Source: Clostridia bacterium
GTDB taxonomy: Bacteria; Bacillota; Clostridia; Christensenellales; Aristaeellaceae
Assembly: GCA_017550745.1 (NCBI GenBank)
Contig: JAFZOG010000040.1
Span: 1 to 64,000, forward strand
Direction: 5' to 3'
DNA: 64,000 nt
The notes under the pieces are model-generated. The model saw nothing but the letters and a program-made list of their open reading frames with translations, had not been told where the DNA came from and made no database searches. A program made the translations under genes and the position numbers. This document shows positions 1 to 7,666 of the stretch, piece after piece. Position 1 is the first letter of the stretch, and every line of letters begins with the position of its first letter.

Positions 1-1
1 A

Positions 2-820
2 TACCTGACAGCCATTGCTGATGAAGGCACCCTGTCTGCCGCGGCGGAAAAACTGCACGTCACGCAGCCAGCCCTGACACGATCCATCCAGCGGCTGGAG
101 CAGGAAATCGGGTTAAAGCTGTTCGACCGTACAAAAAACCGCGTAACGCTGAACGAGGCGGGAGAATACACCGTGGAATGCGCCAGAATTGTTTTGGATT
201 CCGTGGCGCAAATGGAAGCGCGTTTGGAAAGCTATCGGCGAAGCATGACCACCCTCACTGTCGGTTCCTGCGCCCCAGGCCCTTTCTTCCCGCTGATTCC
301 GCGGCTTACCGCTTTGTACCAGGACATGGCGATTTCCTCCATTCTGCGATCCGAAGAAGAACTGAAAGAGGGTATGCTGAAAGGCGCGTTCCAACTGATC
401 GTCCTCACCCGTCCGTGGGAAGAGAAGGGGATTCTGTCGCGGGCGTATGTACGGGAAACGCTGATGGTTTCCCTTCCGAAGCATCATCCCCTCGCAAGCC
501 GGAAGCAGCTGCGGCTGGCCGACCTGGAAGGGCTTACCATGTTGTTATCCACCGGGCTTGGCATATGGGAAGAACTGCACACGAACAAAACGAAAAACGT
601 CTACTATATTGTTCAAAACGACAGGAAAGCGCTCAAAGACCTGATTGCCGCCTCTGATCTGCCCAATTTCGTTACCAATCTGTCTTTACGCTATCATATC
701 TCCGCTGTGCCTGAGGGGCGCGTTGCCCTTCCTCTTAATGATCCTGAAGCCGCTGTTCAGTTCTATGTTTGCGTGCGTCAAAAGAACCGGAAACTCCTGG
801 ATGACGTTACTGGATTGTAA
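2..820 (+). CDS. LysR-family transcriptional regulator (5' truncated)
   Basis: The frame is already open at base 2, so the true start lies upstream of the window. The first visible residues form a LysR winged helix-turn-helix (DEGTLSAAAEKLHVTQPAL, then SIQRLEQEIGLKLFDR), which binds DNA as a dimer or tetramer. A linker helix and a substrate-binding-like effector domain follow. About 272 residues are visible, close to the usual 290-300, so only some 10-20 N-terminal residues are missing. The effector and target genes cannot be deduced because the divergent neighbour is outside the window. The family call is firm; the specificity is unknown. Confidence 0.9.
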   Translation, partial: YLTAIADEGTLSAAAEKLHVTQPALTRSIQRLEQEIGLKLFDRTKNRVTLNEAGEYTVECARIVLDSVAQMEARLESYRRSMTTLTVGSCAPGPFFPLIPRLTALYQDMAISSILRSEEELKEGMLKGAFQLIVLTRPWEEKGILSRAYVRETLMVSLPKHHPLASRKQLRLADLEGLTMLLSTGLGIWEELHTNKTKNVYYIVQNDRKALKDLIAASDLPNFVTNLSLRYHISAVPEGRVALPLNDPEAAVQFYVCVRQKNRKLLDDVTGL

Positions 821-1123
821 TGTTCTGATACAAGCGTCTGCTGTTTTCTAAAGATGATCGTTTCCTTTCTCATTTTCCCACAGGATGAAAAAAGGCACAA
901 GGTATCCGGGAGTTCACATGTTCATATATACCGTTGCCATTCAGCGAACAATGGCATTAAGTTCCAAATAATGGTAATACGATTCTTAATCGTCACAGCA
1001 AGAGAGAATAAAAACCTAACCTCTTCGGGGGCCTTTTCTTGTGGGCAGTAGTGTGGGTAGTAGTCAAAAGTCAGAGTAGGTAAGGCAAAATAATAACCAT
1101 TTTTGACAAATTCATCAGAGGTA
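821..1123. other. Intergenic stretch without a supported gene
   Basis: This stretch between the LysR gene and the tRNA terminator is AT-richer than its surroundings. Open frames of 65-100 codons cross it on both strands. They have no convincing start, no ribosome binding site and no recognisable motif, and one runs into the antisense of the tRNA. A remnant of something integrated at the 3' side of the tRNA is possible, but nothing recognisable remains. Confidence 0.4.
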
Positions 1124-1165
1124 ACAAAAAACCCGCAAACCCTTACATTTATAAGAGATTGCGGG
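1124..1165 (-). terminator. Rho-independent terminator of the tRNA-Arg gene
   Basis: Read on the minus strand, CCCGCAA (1165-1159) pairs with TTGCGGG (1138-1132) and is followed at once by six T residues. It starts 12 bases beyond the 3' end of the tRNA, as expected for a single-gene tRNA transcript. Confidence 0.75.
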
Positions 1166-1177
1166 ATGTTCTTTGTA

Positions 1178-1251
1178 CGCGCCCTGGGGGATTCGAACCC
1201 TCGACCTTTTGATTCGTAGTCAAACACTCTATCCAGCTGAGCTAAGGGCGC
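1178..1251 (-). tRNA. tRNA-Arg (anticodon ACG)
   Basis: The minus strand folds into a full cloverleaf. The acceptor is GCGCCCT/AGGGCGC, the D-arm contains AGCTCAGCTGGATAGAG, the anticodon loop CTACGAA sits between TTTGA and TCAAA, and the T-arm is GAGGGTTCGAATCCC. The anticodon ACG (wobble A, read as inosine) decodes CGN arginine codons. The discriminator is G and CCA is not encoded, so it must be added after transcription. A terminator follows directly. Confidence 0.96.
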
Positions 1252-1321
1252 ACATCACATTTCAGCTGTTCTTGCAAACAGCTTTATGATTATAGCATGG
1301 TCTTGCGAAAAATGCAAGGGT

Positions 1322-1363
1322 TTTTTATAAATTCAAAGAACATTTTTATAAATTCAAAGAACA
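1322..1363. repeat. Two tandem copies of a 21-bp AT-rich unit
   Basis: Two exact adjacent copies of a 21-bp unit run from 1322-1342 and 1343-1363; each starts with five T and ends AAAGAACA. They directly abut the large palindrome at 1363-1446. Function is unknown; slippage or replication errors at the palindrome border could have made them. Confidence 0.8.
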
Positions 1364-1446
1364 TTTTTAAAAACCGTAAATTCCCAGACTAACGTCCACC
1401 CCCTCGTCCACTGTGGACGTTACTTTGGGAATTTACTTTTAAAAAT
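1363..1446. repeat. 84-bp nested inverted repeat (long hairpin)
   Basis: Three nested arms are visible. ATTTTTAAAA (1363-1372) pairs with TTTTAAAAAT (1437-1446), GTAAATTCCCA (1376-1386) with TGGGAATTTAC (1426-1436), and AACGTCCAC (1391-1399) with GTGGACGTT (1413-1421). The AT-rich outer arms would act as T-runs on either strand, so it could be a strong bidirectional terminator; a small MITE-like element is the alternative. No protein is encoded. Confidence 0.7.
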
Positions 1447-1473
1447 ATTTTTAGTGCCCCGGCGATTTTCACC

Positions 1474-1502
1474 TTTCAGGCAATATCAAAATATGCTATA
1501 AT
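1474..1502 (+). promoter_or_regulatory. Possible promoter upstream of the AI-2E permease
   Basis: A perfect TATAAT box (1497-1502) lies 17 bases after a poor -35 match (TTTCAG, 1474-1479). A transcript starting here would have about 390 bases before the permease start. Confidence 0.35.
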
Positions 1503-1900
1503 GGATTTTGCACCAGTTAAAGAAGGATACGGTCATCACGGGACAAATCCATCATCATCCGGCGCGATTGCCGCCAGCGGCGAGATCAAAAGCCTTTACC
1601 GCTCCGTGGCGCGCACTGCCCGAAATATAGCGGGGAACATAAAACAGGTGGAAAAGCAAAACACAATCATCAGCAAGCTCCAAAACGGCCTGAACCTCGT
1701 GCTGGCCGACGCGAGCGAAAGCTGTGACAAAAACACCGGAGACCATGTGCGCAAAACCGCCCCTTACGCCGATGTGGCCACGCAAAGCAGCAATACCCGC
1801 TTCGATCCCAACGTCGTACCGGCTTTCGGGCACGACGCAGGCGAAGCGGAAGCCATCAGGCACAGGTGCTGTAATTCCTTGACGGTCAGGAGGGAAAAAG
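1503..1900. other. Unassigned ~400-bp stretch with a doubtful open frame
   Basis: Between the TATAAT box and the permease start lies a stretch that is open on the plus strand for 142 codons from 1501 and partly open on the minus strand. The plus frame has no ribosome binding site, and its ATG overlaps the -10 box. The translation shows no known motif, signal peptide or membrane segment. It could be a degenerate gene or a long untranslated leader. I see no riboswitch fold that I can name. Confidence 0.3.
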
Positions 1901-1901
1901 C

Positions 1902-3134
1902 ATGCAGGATCGGGAAAATTCCCTGGTGAAATGGTTCGGCGAACGACGGCCGGTGCGGCTGATGCTGCTGGCTGCCCTGCTGGCGCTGGGCGTGATCCAT
2001 GTCGAATTTATCATCAATACCGCCCAGATGCTGTGGCGCGTGGCCACCCCGCTGATTGCAGGCGCGGCCATCGCGTATATCCTGGAGATCATCATCAAGC
2101 GGCTGGAAAAGATCGTGTTTCCCCACACCAAAAACCGCTGGCTGGAAAAGAGCCGCCGCACCGTCTGTATCCTGCTGTCCTTTGTGCTGCTGCTTTCTTT
2201 GGTGGGGCTGGTGGTCTTCACCGTCATTCCCGGCCTGGTCGACGCCTTTACCCTGCTGGGCCAGGAACTGCCGAACTACTTCTCCGACTTCAAGGAATGG
2301 CTGACGGCCACCTTTCAGGACGTGCCCCAGGCTACGGCATATCTGAACGAGTTGAACCTGGAATGGGACACCGTGCAGGAAAGGGTCGTCAACTGGGCAT
2401 TGAACGGCATGATCCAGGGCCAGCTTTTGTCCTCCACCGTCACGGTGATCGGCGCGGTGACGGGCGGCATCGCCAACTCCTTTATCTCTGTCATTTTCGC
2501 CCTGTTCCTGCTGGGCGACAAGGAAAACCTGCACCGGCATTTCAACCGCGTGATGGACGCGGCGGTTTCGGAGCGCGCCAGCCTGCGGACGCATCACGTG
2601 CTCACCACGGCGAACCGCTGTTTTTCCGGCTTCATTGTCGGCCAGAGCGTGAACGCGCTGATCACGGGCATCCTCACCTGGCTGGGGATGCGCATTTTCC
2701 GCATGCCCTACGCGCTGATGGTGGGCGTGCTCAGCGGCACCGCTTCCCTCATCCCGATCATCGGCGGCTATATCGGCGCCGGGCTCGGCACATTCCTGGT
2801 GTTCACGGCCAGCCCCTCCATGGCGCCCTGGTTTCTGCTCTTTATCGTTACGCTGCAGACCGTGCAGGGGAATCTGCTTTATCCCCGCCTGGTCGGCAAT
2901 TCCGTCGGCCTGCCCAGCCTGTGGGTGCTGGCCGCGGTATGCGTCGGCGGCGGGCTGGGCGGCATCGGCGGCATGGTGGTCGCCGTGCCCAGCACCGCCA
3001 CGGCTTATGCCCTGCTCCGCGACTGGGTACAGAAGAAAAACCGGGATAACAAGTGCCCTCCCGCACCTCGGGAAAAAACGCCTGATCCGCTCCTTTCGGG
3101 AGCCGGGCGGAAGGACAAACCGCGCCGCGCATAA
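1902..3134 (+). CDS. AI-2E/PerM-family membrane transporter
   Basis: This 410-residue polytopic membrane protein belongs to the UPF0118/PerM (AI-2E exporter) superfamily. Two N-terminal helices (about residues 18-70) are followed by a soluble amphipathic segment (about 130-170). A C-terminal bundle carries the family motif around NLLYPRLVGNSVGLPSLWVL and the GGGLGGIGGMVVAVP stretch. AGGAGGG about 10 bases upstream supports the ATG at 1902. Members export autoinducer-2, move Na+/H+ or support sporulation, so the substrate cannot be named. The charged tail (about residues 375-410) is probably cytoplasmic. A paralogue lies at 47.8 kb. Confidence 0.88.
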   Translation: MQDRENSLVKWFGERRPVRLMLLAALLALGVIHVEFIINTAQMLWRVATPLIAGAAIAYILEIIIKRLEKIVFPHTKNRWLEKSRRTVCILLSFVLLLSLVGLVVFTVIPGLVDAFTLLGQELPNYFSDFKEWLTATFQDVPQATAYLNELNLEWDTVQERVVNWALNGMIQGQLLSSTVTVIGAVTGGIANSFISVIFALFLLGDKENLHRHFNRVMDAAVSERASLRTHHVLTTANRCFSGFIVGQSVNALITGILTWLGMRIFRMPYALMVGVLSGTASLIPIIGGYIGAGLGTFLVFTASPSMAPWFLLFIVTLQTVQGNLLYPRLVGNSVGLPSLWVLAAVCVGGGLGGIGGMVVAVPSTATAYALLRDWVQKKNRDNKCPPAPREKTPDPLLSGAGRKDKPRRA

Positions 3135-3208
3135 TGTTACAAAGATGTCGCATATATGAAAGAACGTATAAGCAAACGTAAAAAAATATAAAAATCGCCG
3201 GGTTTTTC

Positions 3209-3236
3209 TTGACAAAATCCCGATCTGTGGTAGAAT
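3209..3236 (+). promoter_or_regulatory. Promoter of the zinc/metal uptake operon
   Basis: A perfect TTGACA (3209-3214) is separated by 16 bases from TAGAAT (3231-3236). An imperfect inverted repeat at 3199-3222 (CGGG plus T-tract against A-tract plus TCCCG) overlaps the -35 box. It is a reasonable place for a metal-sensing repressor, although it does not match the Bacillus Zur box. Confidence 0.75.
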
Positions 3237-3267
3237 CGCATGGAGATCAGGAAAGGAGGGAACCAAA

Positions 3268-3567
3268 ATGAGCGGTAACAAACGCGTGTTTGCCCTGCTG
3301 CTTTGCATCGGCATGGCGCTGATGCTGCTTGTTTCCTCCGCCTATCTGGTCAGCGTTTCAGGACACCACTGTGATGGGGACGGCCACTGCGAAATCTGCG
3401 AAGTGGTGATCCGGACTGAAGCGCTGCTTTCAGGCTTTGTTTTCTGCCGGGCGGCTCTTGCGTTTTTTGCGTATATGACCATGCGCCGGGAGGAAAAGCT
3501 TGAAAGAAGACCGACTTTTGCGCTGCCGCTGACCCTGGTAGGCCGGAAGGTACAGCTGAACAATTGA
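3268..3567 (+). CDS. Small membrane protein with a His/Cys metal-binding-like motif
   Basis: The 99-residue protein has a hydrophobic N-terminal segment (about residues 8-30), then the short motif HHCDGDGHCEIC (about 33-44), then a second hydrophobic stretch (about 50-70) and a basic tail. AGGAGGG precedes the ATG. The His/Cys cluster lies between two membrane segments and the gene is first in a zinc-uptake operon. A role in binding or sensing Zn2+ outside the membrane is therefore inferred. I know no characterised homologue. Confidence 0.7.
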   Translation: MSGNKRVFALLLCIGMALMLLVSSAYLVSVSGHHCDGDGHCEICEVVIRTEALLSGFVFCRAALAFFAYMTMRREEKLERRPTFALPLTLVGRKVQLNN

Positions 3568-3700
3568 TTTTCCTTGCCCGCGGGAACGCGATACCGTCCA
3601 AAAACACGGTTTGCCCATGTTTTTTCGGTGTTTTGCGTGTCCGTGTATTTTTATGCGCATTTTCGAAAAGCAAAAAGAAAATCAATTGGAGGAAATAATC

Positions 3701-4726
3701 ATGAAAAAGTTTGCTGTGCTGCTGACAGCCATCGCACTGCTGCTGAGTATCTGTATTCCCGCCGCCGTGACGGCTGAAAACAAAACCGTAAAAATCGTAA
3801 CGACCATCTTCCCGATCTATGACTGGGTGCGGGAAATCGCCGGGAGTGAAACGGACATGGAGCTGACCATGTTGCTGGACTCCGGCGTCGATCTGCACAA
3901 CTACCAGCCCACCGCCCAGGATATTCTGAAAATCGCCCAGTGCGACCTGTTCATTTTTGTGGGCGGTGAATCCGACGAATGGACGGAGGACGTGATCGCC
4001 ACCGCCCAGAACAAAGACATGATCGCGATCAGCCTGCTGGATGCCCTGGGTGAGGACGTGAAGGAAGAAGAAATCGTGGAGGGCATGGAGCATGAGCACC
4101 ACCACGATGAGGACGAAGACCACGACGAACACCACCACGACGAGCATGACCACGACGAGCATGAGCATCATCACGAGGATGAAGAAAAAGAATTTGACGA
4201 GCACGTGTGGCTGAGCCTGCGGAACGCGGAAAAGCTGACCAAAGCCATTGCCGATGCGCTGTGCGAAATCAACCCCGATGCTGCTGAAATGTACCAGGCG
4301 AATGAAGAAAAGTATCTGGAAAAGCTGATCGCCCTGGACGCGGAATATGAAGCCGCGGTGAAGGAAGCCGCATACAAAACCGTCCTGTTCGGCGACCGCT
4401 TCCCCTTCCGCTATATGATGGACGATTACGGCCTCACCTACTTTGCCGCCTTCACCGGCTGCTCCGCCGAAACGGAAGCCAGCTTCCAGACCATCCTGTT
4501 CCTGGCCCAGAAGCTGGATGAGCTGGGCCTTCCCGCCGTGCTGACCATCGAGAACCCCAAGACCCGGATGCCGGAGACCATTGTTTCCTCCACCCAGGCA
4601 AAGAACCAGAAGATCCTGTCCATGAACTCCATGCAGGGCGTGACCGCCCAGGAAGTAAAGGAGGGCGTGACTTACCTGTCCGTAATGGAAAGCAACCTGA
4701 CCGTCCTCAAGGAAGCGCTGAACTGA
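3701..4726 (+). CDS. znuA: Zinc/manganese ABC transporter substrate-binding protein (ZnuA/AdcA-like)
   Basis: This 341-residue exported protein (signal peptide about residues 1-24) captures Zn2+ or a related metal for the ZnuBC permease. The chosen ATG has GGAGG nine bases upstream; upstream in-frame starts lack one. Visible features are the first ligand loop DLHNYQPT, an acidic, very His-rich loop (about residues 129-166) typical of zinc-binding cluster A-I proteins, and DEHVWLSLRNA with the second ligand. The usual third-histidine region reads GDRFPFRYMMDDYG, so that histidine is absent; GCSAETEAS follows. This is a variant binding site. The operon continues with znuC and znuB. Confidence 0.92.
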   Translation: MKKFAVLLTAIALLLSICIPAAVTAENKTVKIVTTIFPIYDWVREIAGSETDMELTMLLDSGVDLHNYQPTAQDILKIAQCDLFIFVGGESDEWTEDVIATAQNKDMIAISLLDALGEDVKEEEIVEGMEHEHHHDEDEDHDEHHHDEHDHDEHEHHHEDEEKEFDEHVWLSLRNAEKLTKAIADALCEINPDAAEMYQANEEKYLEKLIALDAEYEAAVKEAAYKTVLFGDRFPFRYMMDDYGLTYFAAFTGCSAETEASFQTILFLAQKLDELGLPAVLTIENPKTRMPETIVSSTQAKNQKILSMNSMQGVTAQEVKEGVTYLSVMESNLTVLKEALN

Positions 4727-4747
4727 CAGCTTAAACTTATATCATAC

Positions 4748-4778
4748 GGAGAGCGGGGAACTTTGCTCCCTGCTCTCC
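4748..4778 (+). other. Intercistronic hairpin after znuA
   Basis: GGAGAGC (4748-4754) pairs with GCTCTCC (4772-4778) with further inner pairing, but no T-run follows. It probably stabilises the znuA message or partly attenuates downstream expression. Confidence 0.5.
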
Positions 4779-4811
4779 TGTCTGCCTTAAGCGATAGAGG
4801 TATATTCCCCG

Positions 4812-5246
4812 ATGAAAAAACGTTTTTGCCTGTTATTGATCCTTACCCTGATGCCGCTCCTGCTCCCTGCCGCGCGGGCGGAAACGATCGACCTTGATCT
4901 GTCCCAAATGAGCGGAACGGTAGCTTATGCCCAGATTTACCAGATGATGTATGAGCCGAACGCCTATCTTGGAAAAATCGTCCGCGTCACCGGCTTTTTC
5001 GATGTGTTTGAGGACCGGGATACCGGTATGGTGTATACCTCCTGCGTTGTCCCGGACGCCGCCGCCTGCTGCCTCCAGGGGATCGAGTTCGTCTGGGCGG
5101 GAGAGCACCCGTGGCCGGAAGCATATCCGGAGCCCGGCGCTTCCCTGACCGTCACCGGCCGCTTTGAAACCTATCTGGAGGACGGCTGGATGTATGTGCG
5201 CCTGGCGGACGCGGAAGTGGAATGGCTTGATGGAACCTACAGATAA
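4812..5246 (+). CDS. Secreted OB-like domain protein in the zinc operon
   Basis: The 144-residue protein has a clear signal peptide (residues 1-23, ending AARA). The mature part is one compact domain with the pattern IYQMMYEPNAYLGKIVRVTGFF, a Cys pair (AACCLQGIEFVW), and a final strand GASLTVTGRFETY. This recalls the OB-like domain of YcgQ/TIGR03943-type proteins. The same pattern recurs twice in the lipoprotein at 6830-7576, so the two genes are paralogous. Position between znuA and znuC suggests help with extracellular metal handling; the function is unknown. Confidence 0.72.
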   Translation: MKKRFCLLLILTLMPLLLPAARAETIDLDLSQMSGTVAYAQIYQMMYEPNAYLGKIVRVTGFFDVFEDRDTGMVYTSCVVPDAAACCLQGIEFVWAGEHPWPEAYPEPGASLTVTGRFETYLEDGWMYVRLADAEVEWLDGTYR

Positions 5247-5260
5247 CGGAAGGATGTAAC

Positions 5261-5974
5261 ATGTCGCAGCTGATGATAGAAAACCTGTCCCTGGGGTACG
5301 AGGGCCACGCGATCCTCTCCGGCCTGAGCTTTTCCGTGAACGCCGGGGATTACCTTTGCATCGTCGGGGAGAACGGCTCGGGAAAATCCACCCTGATGAA
5401 AACCATCCTGGGGCTGCAAAAGCCCCTGGGCGGAACGATCTCCTTCGGCGACGGGCTGAAAAACAACGAGATCGGTTATTTGCCCCAGCAGACGGCGGCC
5501 CAGAAGGATTTCCCCGCCACGGTATGGGAGATCGTGCTGTCCGGCTGCCAGGCGCGGGCAGGGATGCGGCCTTTCTACGGCAAGGCCGAAAAGCAGATGG
5601 CGAAGGACAATATGCAAAAAATGGGCATTACCCAGTTTGCCGGGCGCTGCTACCGGGAGCTGTCCGGCGGCCAGCAGCAGCGGGTGTTACTGGCAAGAGC
5701 CCTCTGCGCCACCCGGAAGCTGCTGCTGCTGGACGAGCCCGTTTCCGGCCTCGACCCCAAGGTGACGCTGGAAATGTACCAGCTGATCGAGCGGCTGAAT
5801 CGGGAAGAAAAAGTCACCGTCATCATGATATCCCATGACATCAGCGCCGCCGTCAAGTACGCCAGCCACATCCTGCACGTGGGCCATGAGATGTTCTTCG
5901 GGCCCACGGCGGAATACCTGCGCAGCGCCATTGCCGGGCGCTTCCTGGCAGCGGAAGGGGGCGAAAAAGCATGA
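5261..5974 (+). CDS. znuC: Zinc/manganese ABC transporter ATP-binding protein
   Basis: The 237-residue ATPase powers metal import together with ZnuB. It shows Walker A GENGSGKST (about residues 36-44), Q-loop YLPQQ, signature ELSGGQQQR (about 132-140), Walker B KLLLLDEP and the switch histidine in MISHD. The length is normal for the metal (MZT-type) family. It starts 14 bases after the upstream gene and overlaps znuB by four bases (ATGA), indicating translational coupling. Confidence 0.94.
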   Translation: MSQLMIENLSLGYEGHAILSGLSFSVNAGDYLCIVGENGSGKSTLMKTILGLQKPLGGTISFGDGLKNNEIGYLPQQTAAQKDFPATVWEIVLSGCQARAGMRPFYGKAEKQMAKDNMQKMGITQFAGRCYRELSGGQQQRVLLARALCATRKLLLLDEPVSGLDPKVTLEMYQLIERLNREEKVTVIMISHDISAAVKYASHILHVGHEMFFGPTAEYLRSAIAGRFLAAEGGEKA

Positions 5975-6825
5975 GCGTTTTTCAGCAATTGGAAATGTAC
6001 CTGCGGATGCCCTTCGTCCAGTACGCGCTGATCGTGGGCACGCTGATCGCTTTGTGCTCCTCCCTCCTGGGCGTAACGCTGGTGCTCAAACGCTTCTCCT
6101 TCATCGGCGACGGGCTTTCCCACGTAGCGTTCGGCGCCATGGCCATTGCGGGCGTGCTGCACATCATGAACGAGATGCTGTTCGTGCTGCCGGTGACGGT
6201 GGTCTGCGCCGTGCTGCTGCTGCGCTCGGGCCAGAACGCGAAAATCAAGGGCGACGCGGCGATTGCCATGATTTCCGTCGGCGCGCTGGCTGTGGGCTAC
6301 ATGCTGCTGAACCTGTTTCCCACGTCCAGCAACGTGTCCAGCGACGTGTGCACCAGCCTGTTCGGCTCCACCTCCATCCTGACGCTTACACAGCTGGAGG
6401 TGTGGCTGTGCATCGGCCTGTCCGTGGCGGTGGTGGTGATTTTCCTGCTGTTTTACAACAAGATATTCGCCGTCACCTTTGACGAGGATTTCGCCCGGGC
6501 CGCGGGCGTGCGGGCGGAGACGTACAACCTGCTCATCGCTGTGGTGGTGGCGGTCATTATCGTGCTGGCCATGAATCTGGTGGGCTCCCTGCTGATTTCC
6601 GCGCTGATCATTTTCCCGGCGGTCAGCGCCATGCGGCTGTTCAAAAGCTTCAAGAGCGTCACCGTCTGCTCGGCGGTGCTGTCCGTCAGCTGCGCGCTGA
6701 TAGGGATGCTGGTGTCTATCCTGGGCAGCACACCCGTCGGCTCCACCATCGTGGCGGTGGACATCGCCGCGTTCCTCATTTTTTCCCTGATCGCCAAGGT
6801 GGCTGCGCGTCAAAGAAAGGGCTGA
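5971..6825 (+). CDS. znuB: Zinc/manganese ABC transporter permease
   Basis: This 284-residue integral membrane protein of the ABC-3 family has about eight transmembrane segments. The family pattern FIGDGLSHVAFGAMAIAGVL lies near residue 45, and there is a typical NLVGSLLISALIIFPAVSAM segment in the second half. It forms the translocation channel fed by ZnuA and driven by ZnuC. Its start overlaps the znuC stop. Confidence 0.93.
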   Translation: MSVFQQLEMYLRMPFVQYALIVGTLIALCSSLLGVTLVLKRFSFIGDGLSHVAFGAMAIAGVLHIMNEMLFVLPVTVVCAVLLLRSGQNAKIKGDAAIAMISVGALAVGYMLLNLFPTSSNVSSDVCTSLFGSTSILTLTQLEVWLCIGLSVAVVVIFLLFYNKIFAVTFDEDFARAAGVRAETYNLLIAVVVAVIIVLAMNLVGSLLISALIIFPAVSAMRLFKSFKSVTVCSAVLSVSCALIGMLVSILGSTPVGSTIVAVDIAAFLIFSLIAKVAARQRKG

Positions 6826-6829
6826 TTTC

Positions 6830-7576
6830 ATGGTAAAGAAAACCAAATGGTATCTTGTTGCAACGCTGATCGCCGTCGTTCTGCTCTGCTCCGCCTGCTC
6901 CGGCGGGGGCGGCGCTTCCGGAAGCGCCGGTGTTAAAACGACAGCGGAGGTTCCGGTGATTCTGAACCAGGCGGAATACGTGCTGTACCAGAATATTTTT
7001 TACAACGACTACGGCCCCCAGTACGACAATACGCCGGTAACAAAAAACGGCGTCTTCGCCGTGATCCAGGACGGTTACAGCCAAAAGACCCGTTACTATG
7101 TATGGGGTTATCTGGACAACACCCAGTGCTGCGACTGGCAGTGGGAAATCGTGCCGAAGGATACGAAAAACCTGCCCGCCCCCGGCTCATTGGTCACGGT
7201 GACAGGCACCTTCGCCAAAAATGAAGCCGAAGCGCTGGACGGCTACTGGATCAAAGACGCGGAAATCACCACCGTCACCGCCTACGCGGGGCAGACGGCG
7301 GATCTGAACATGCTGGCCATGAGCGACACGCTGGAGCGCGTGCAGATGTACAACATCATGTACCGCGCCGAATACTTTGATGGCAAAACCTACCTGGCTT
7401 ACGGCCGCATCGCCTCGGGCAGCATGCTGCAGGATCCCTACTACGACGGCTCCTGGCAAATTCCCTTCACTTCCGCCGAAAGCACCGCTTCCCTCGCCAT
7501 CGGAACCAGCGTGCGCCTCTCCGGCAAGGTCATAAGCGGAACGCTGGCGGAAAGCACGGTCACGGTCACGCAGTAG
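6830..7576 (+). CDS. Lipoprotein with two OB-like domains, last gene of the zinc operon
   Basis: The 248-residue protein has a lipoprotein signal with lipobox LCSAC (Cys about residue 24) and a Gly/Ser linker. Two tandem domains follow. The first (about 40-150) contains the Cys pair QCCDWQW and GSLVTVTGTF. The second (about 160-248) contains MYNIMYRAEYFDGKTYLAYGRI and resembles the protein at 4812-5246. It lies four bases after znuB and is probably anchored on the outer face of the membrane next to ZnuA. The biochemical role is unknown. Confidence 0.75.
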   Translation: MVKKTKWYLVATLIAVVLLCSACSGGGGASGSAGVKTTAEVPVILNQAEYVLYQNIFYNDYGPQYDNTPVTKNGVFAVIQDGYSQKTRYYVWGYLDNTQCCDWQWEIVPKDTKNLPAPGSLVTVTGTFAKNEAEALDGYWIKDAEITTVTAYAGQTADLNMLAMSDTLERVQMYNIMYRAEYFDGKTYLAYGRIASGSMLQDPYYDGSWQIPFTSAESTASLAIGTSVRLSGKVISGTLAESTVTVTQ

Positions 7577-7620
7577 CCCGCAAGACGGTATGAATGAAAG
7601 CAAATATCTATGAACGCTAA

Positions 7621-7657
7621 AAAATCAGTCAGGCGTGGCCGCTGACTGATTTTTTTC
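7621..7657. terminator. Bidirectional terminator between the zinc operon and metY
   Basis: AAAATCAGTCAG (7621-7632) and CTGACTGATTTT (7642-7653) form a perfect 12-bp stem. T-runs follow in both directions, serving both convergent transcripts. Confidence 0.9.
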
Positions 7658-7666
7658 CTTTTGGTT

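Noticed and set aside
821-1177. Integrated prophage or island at tRNA-Arg
   Set aside because: No integrase, no duplicate of the tRNA 3' end and no phage genes are present; only AT-richer filler is seen.
1764-3314. Long minus-strand open frame (516 codons) opposite the AI-2E permease
   Set aside because: It is antisense to a clear membrane-protein gene, has a His/Gln/Gly-rich low-complexity translation and no ribosome binding site.
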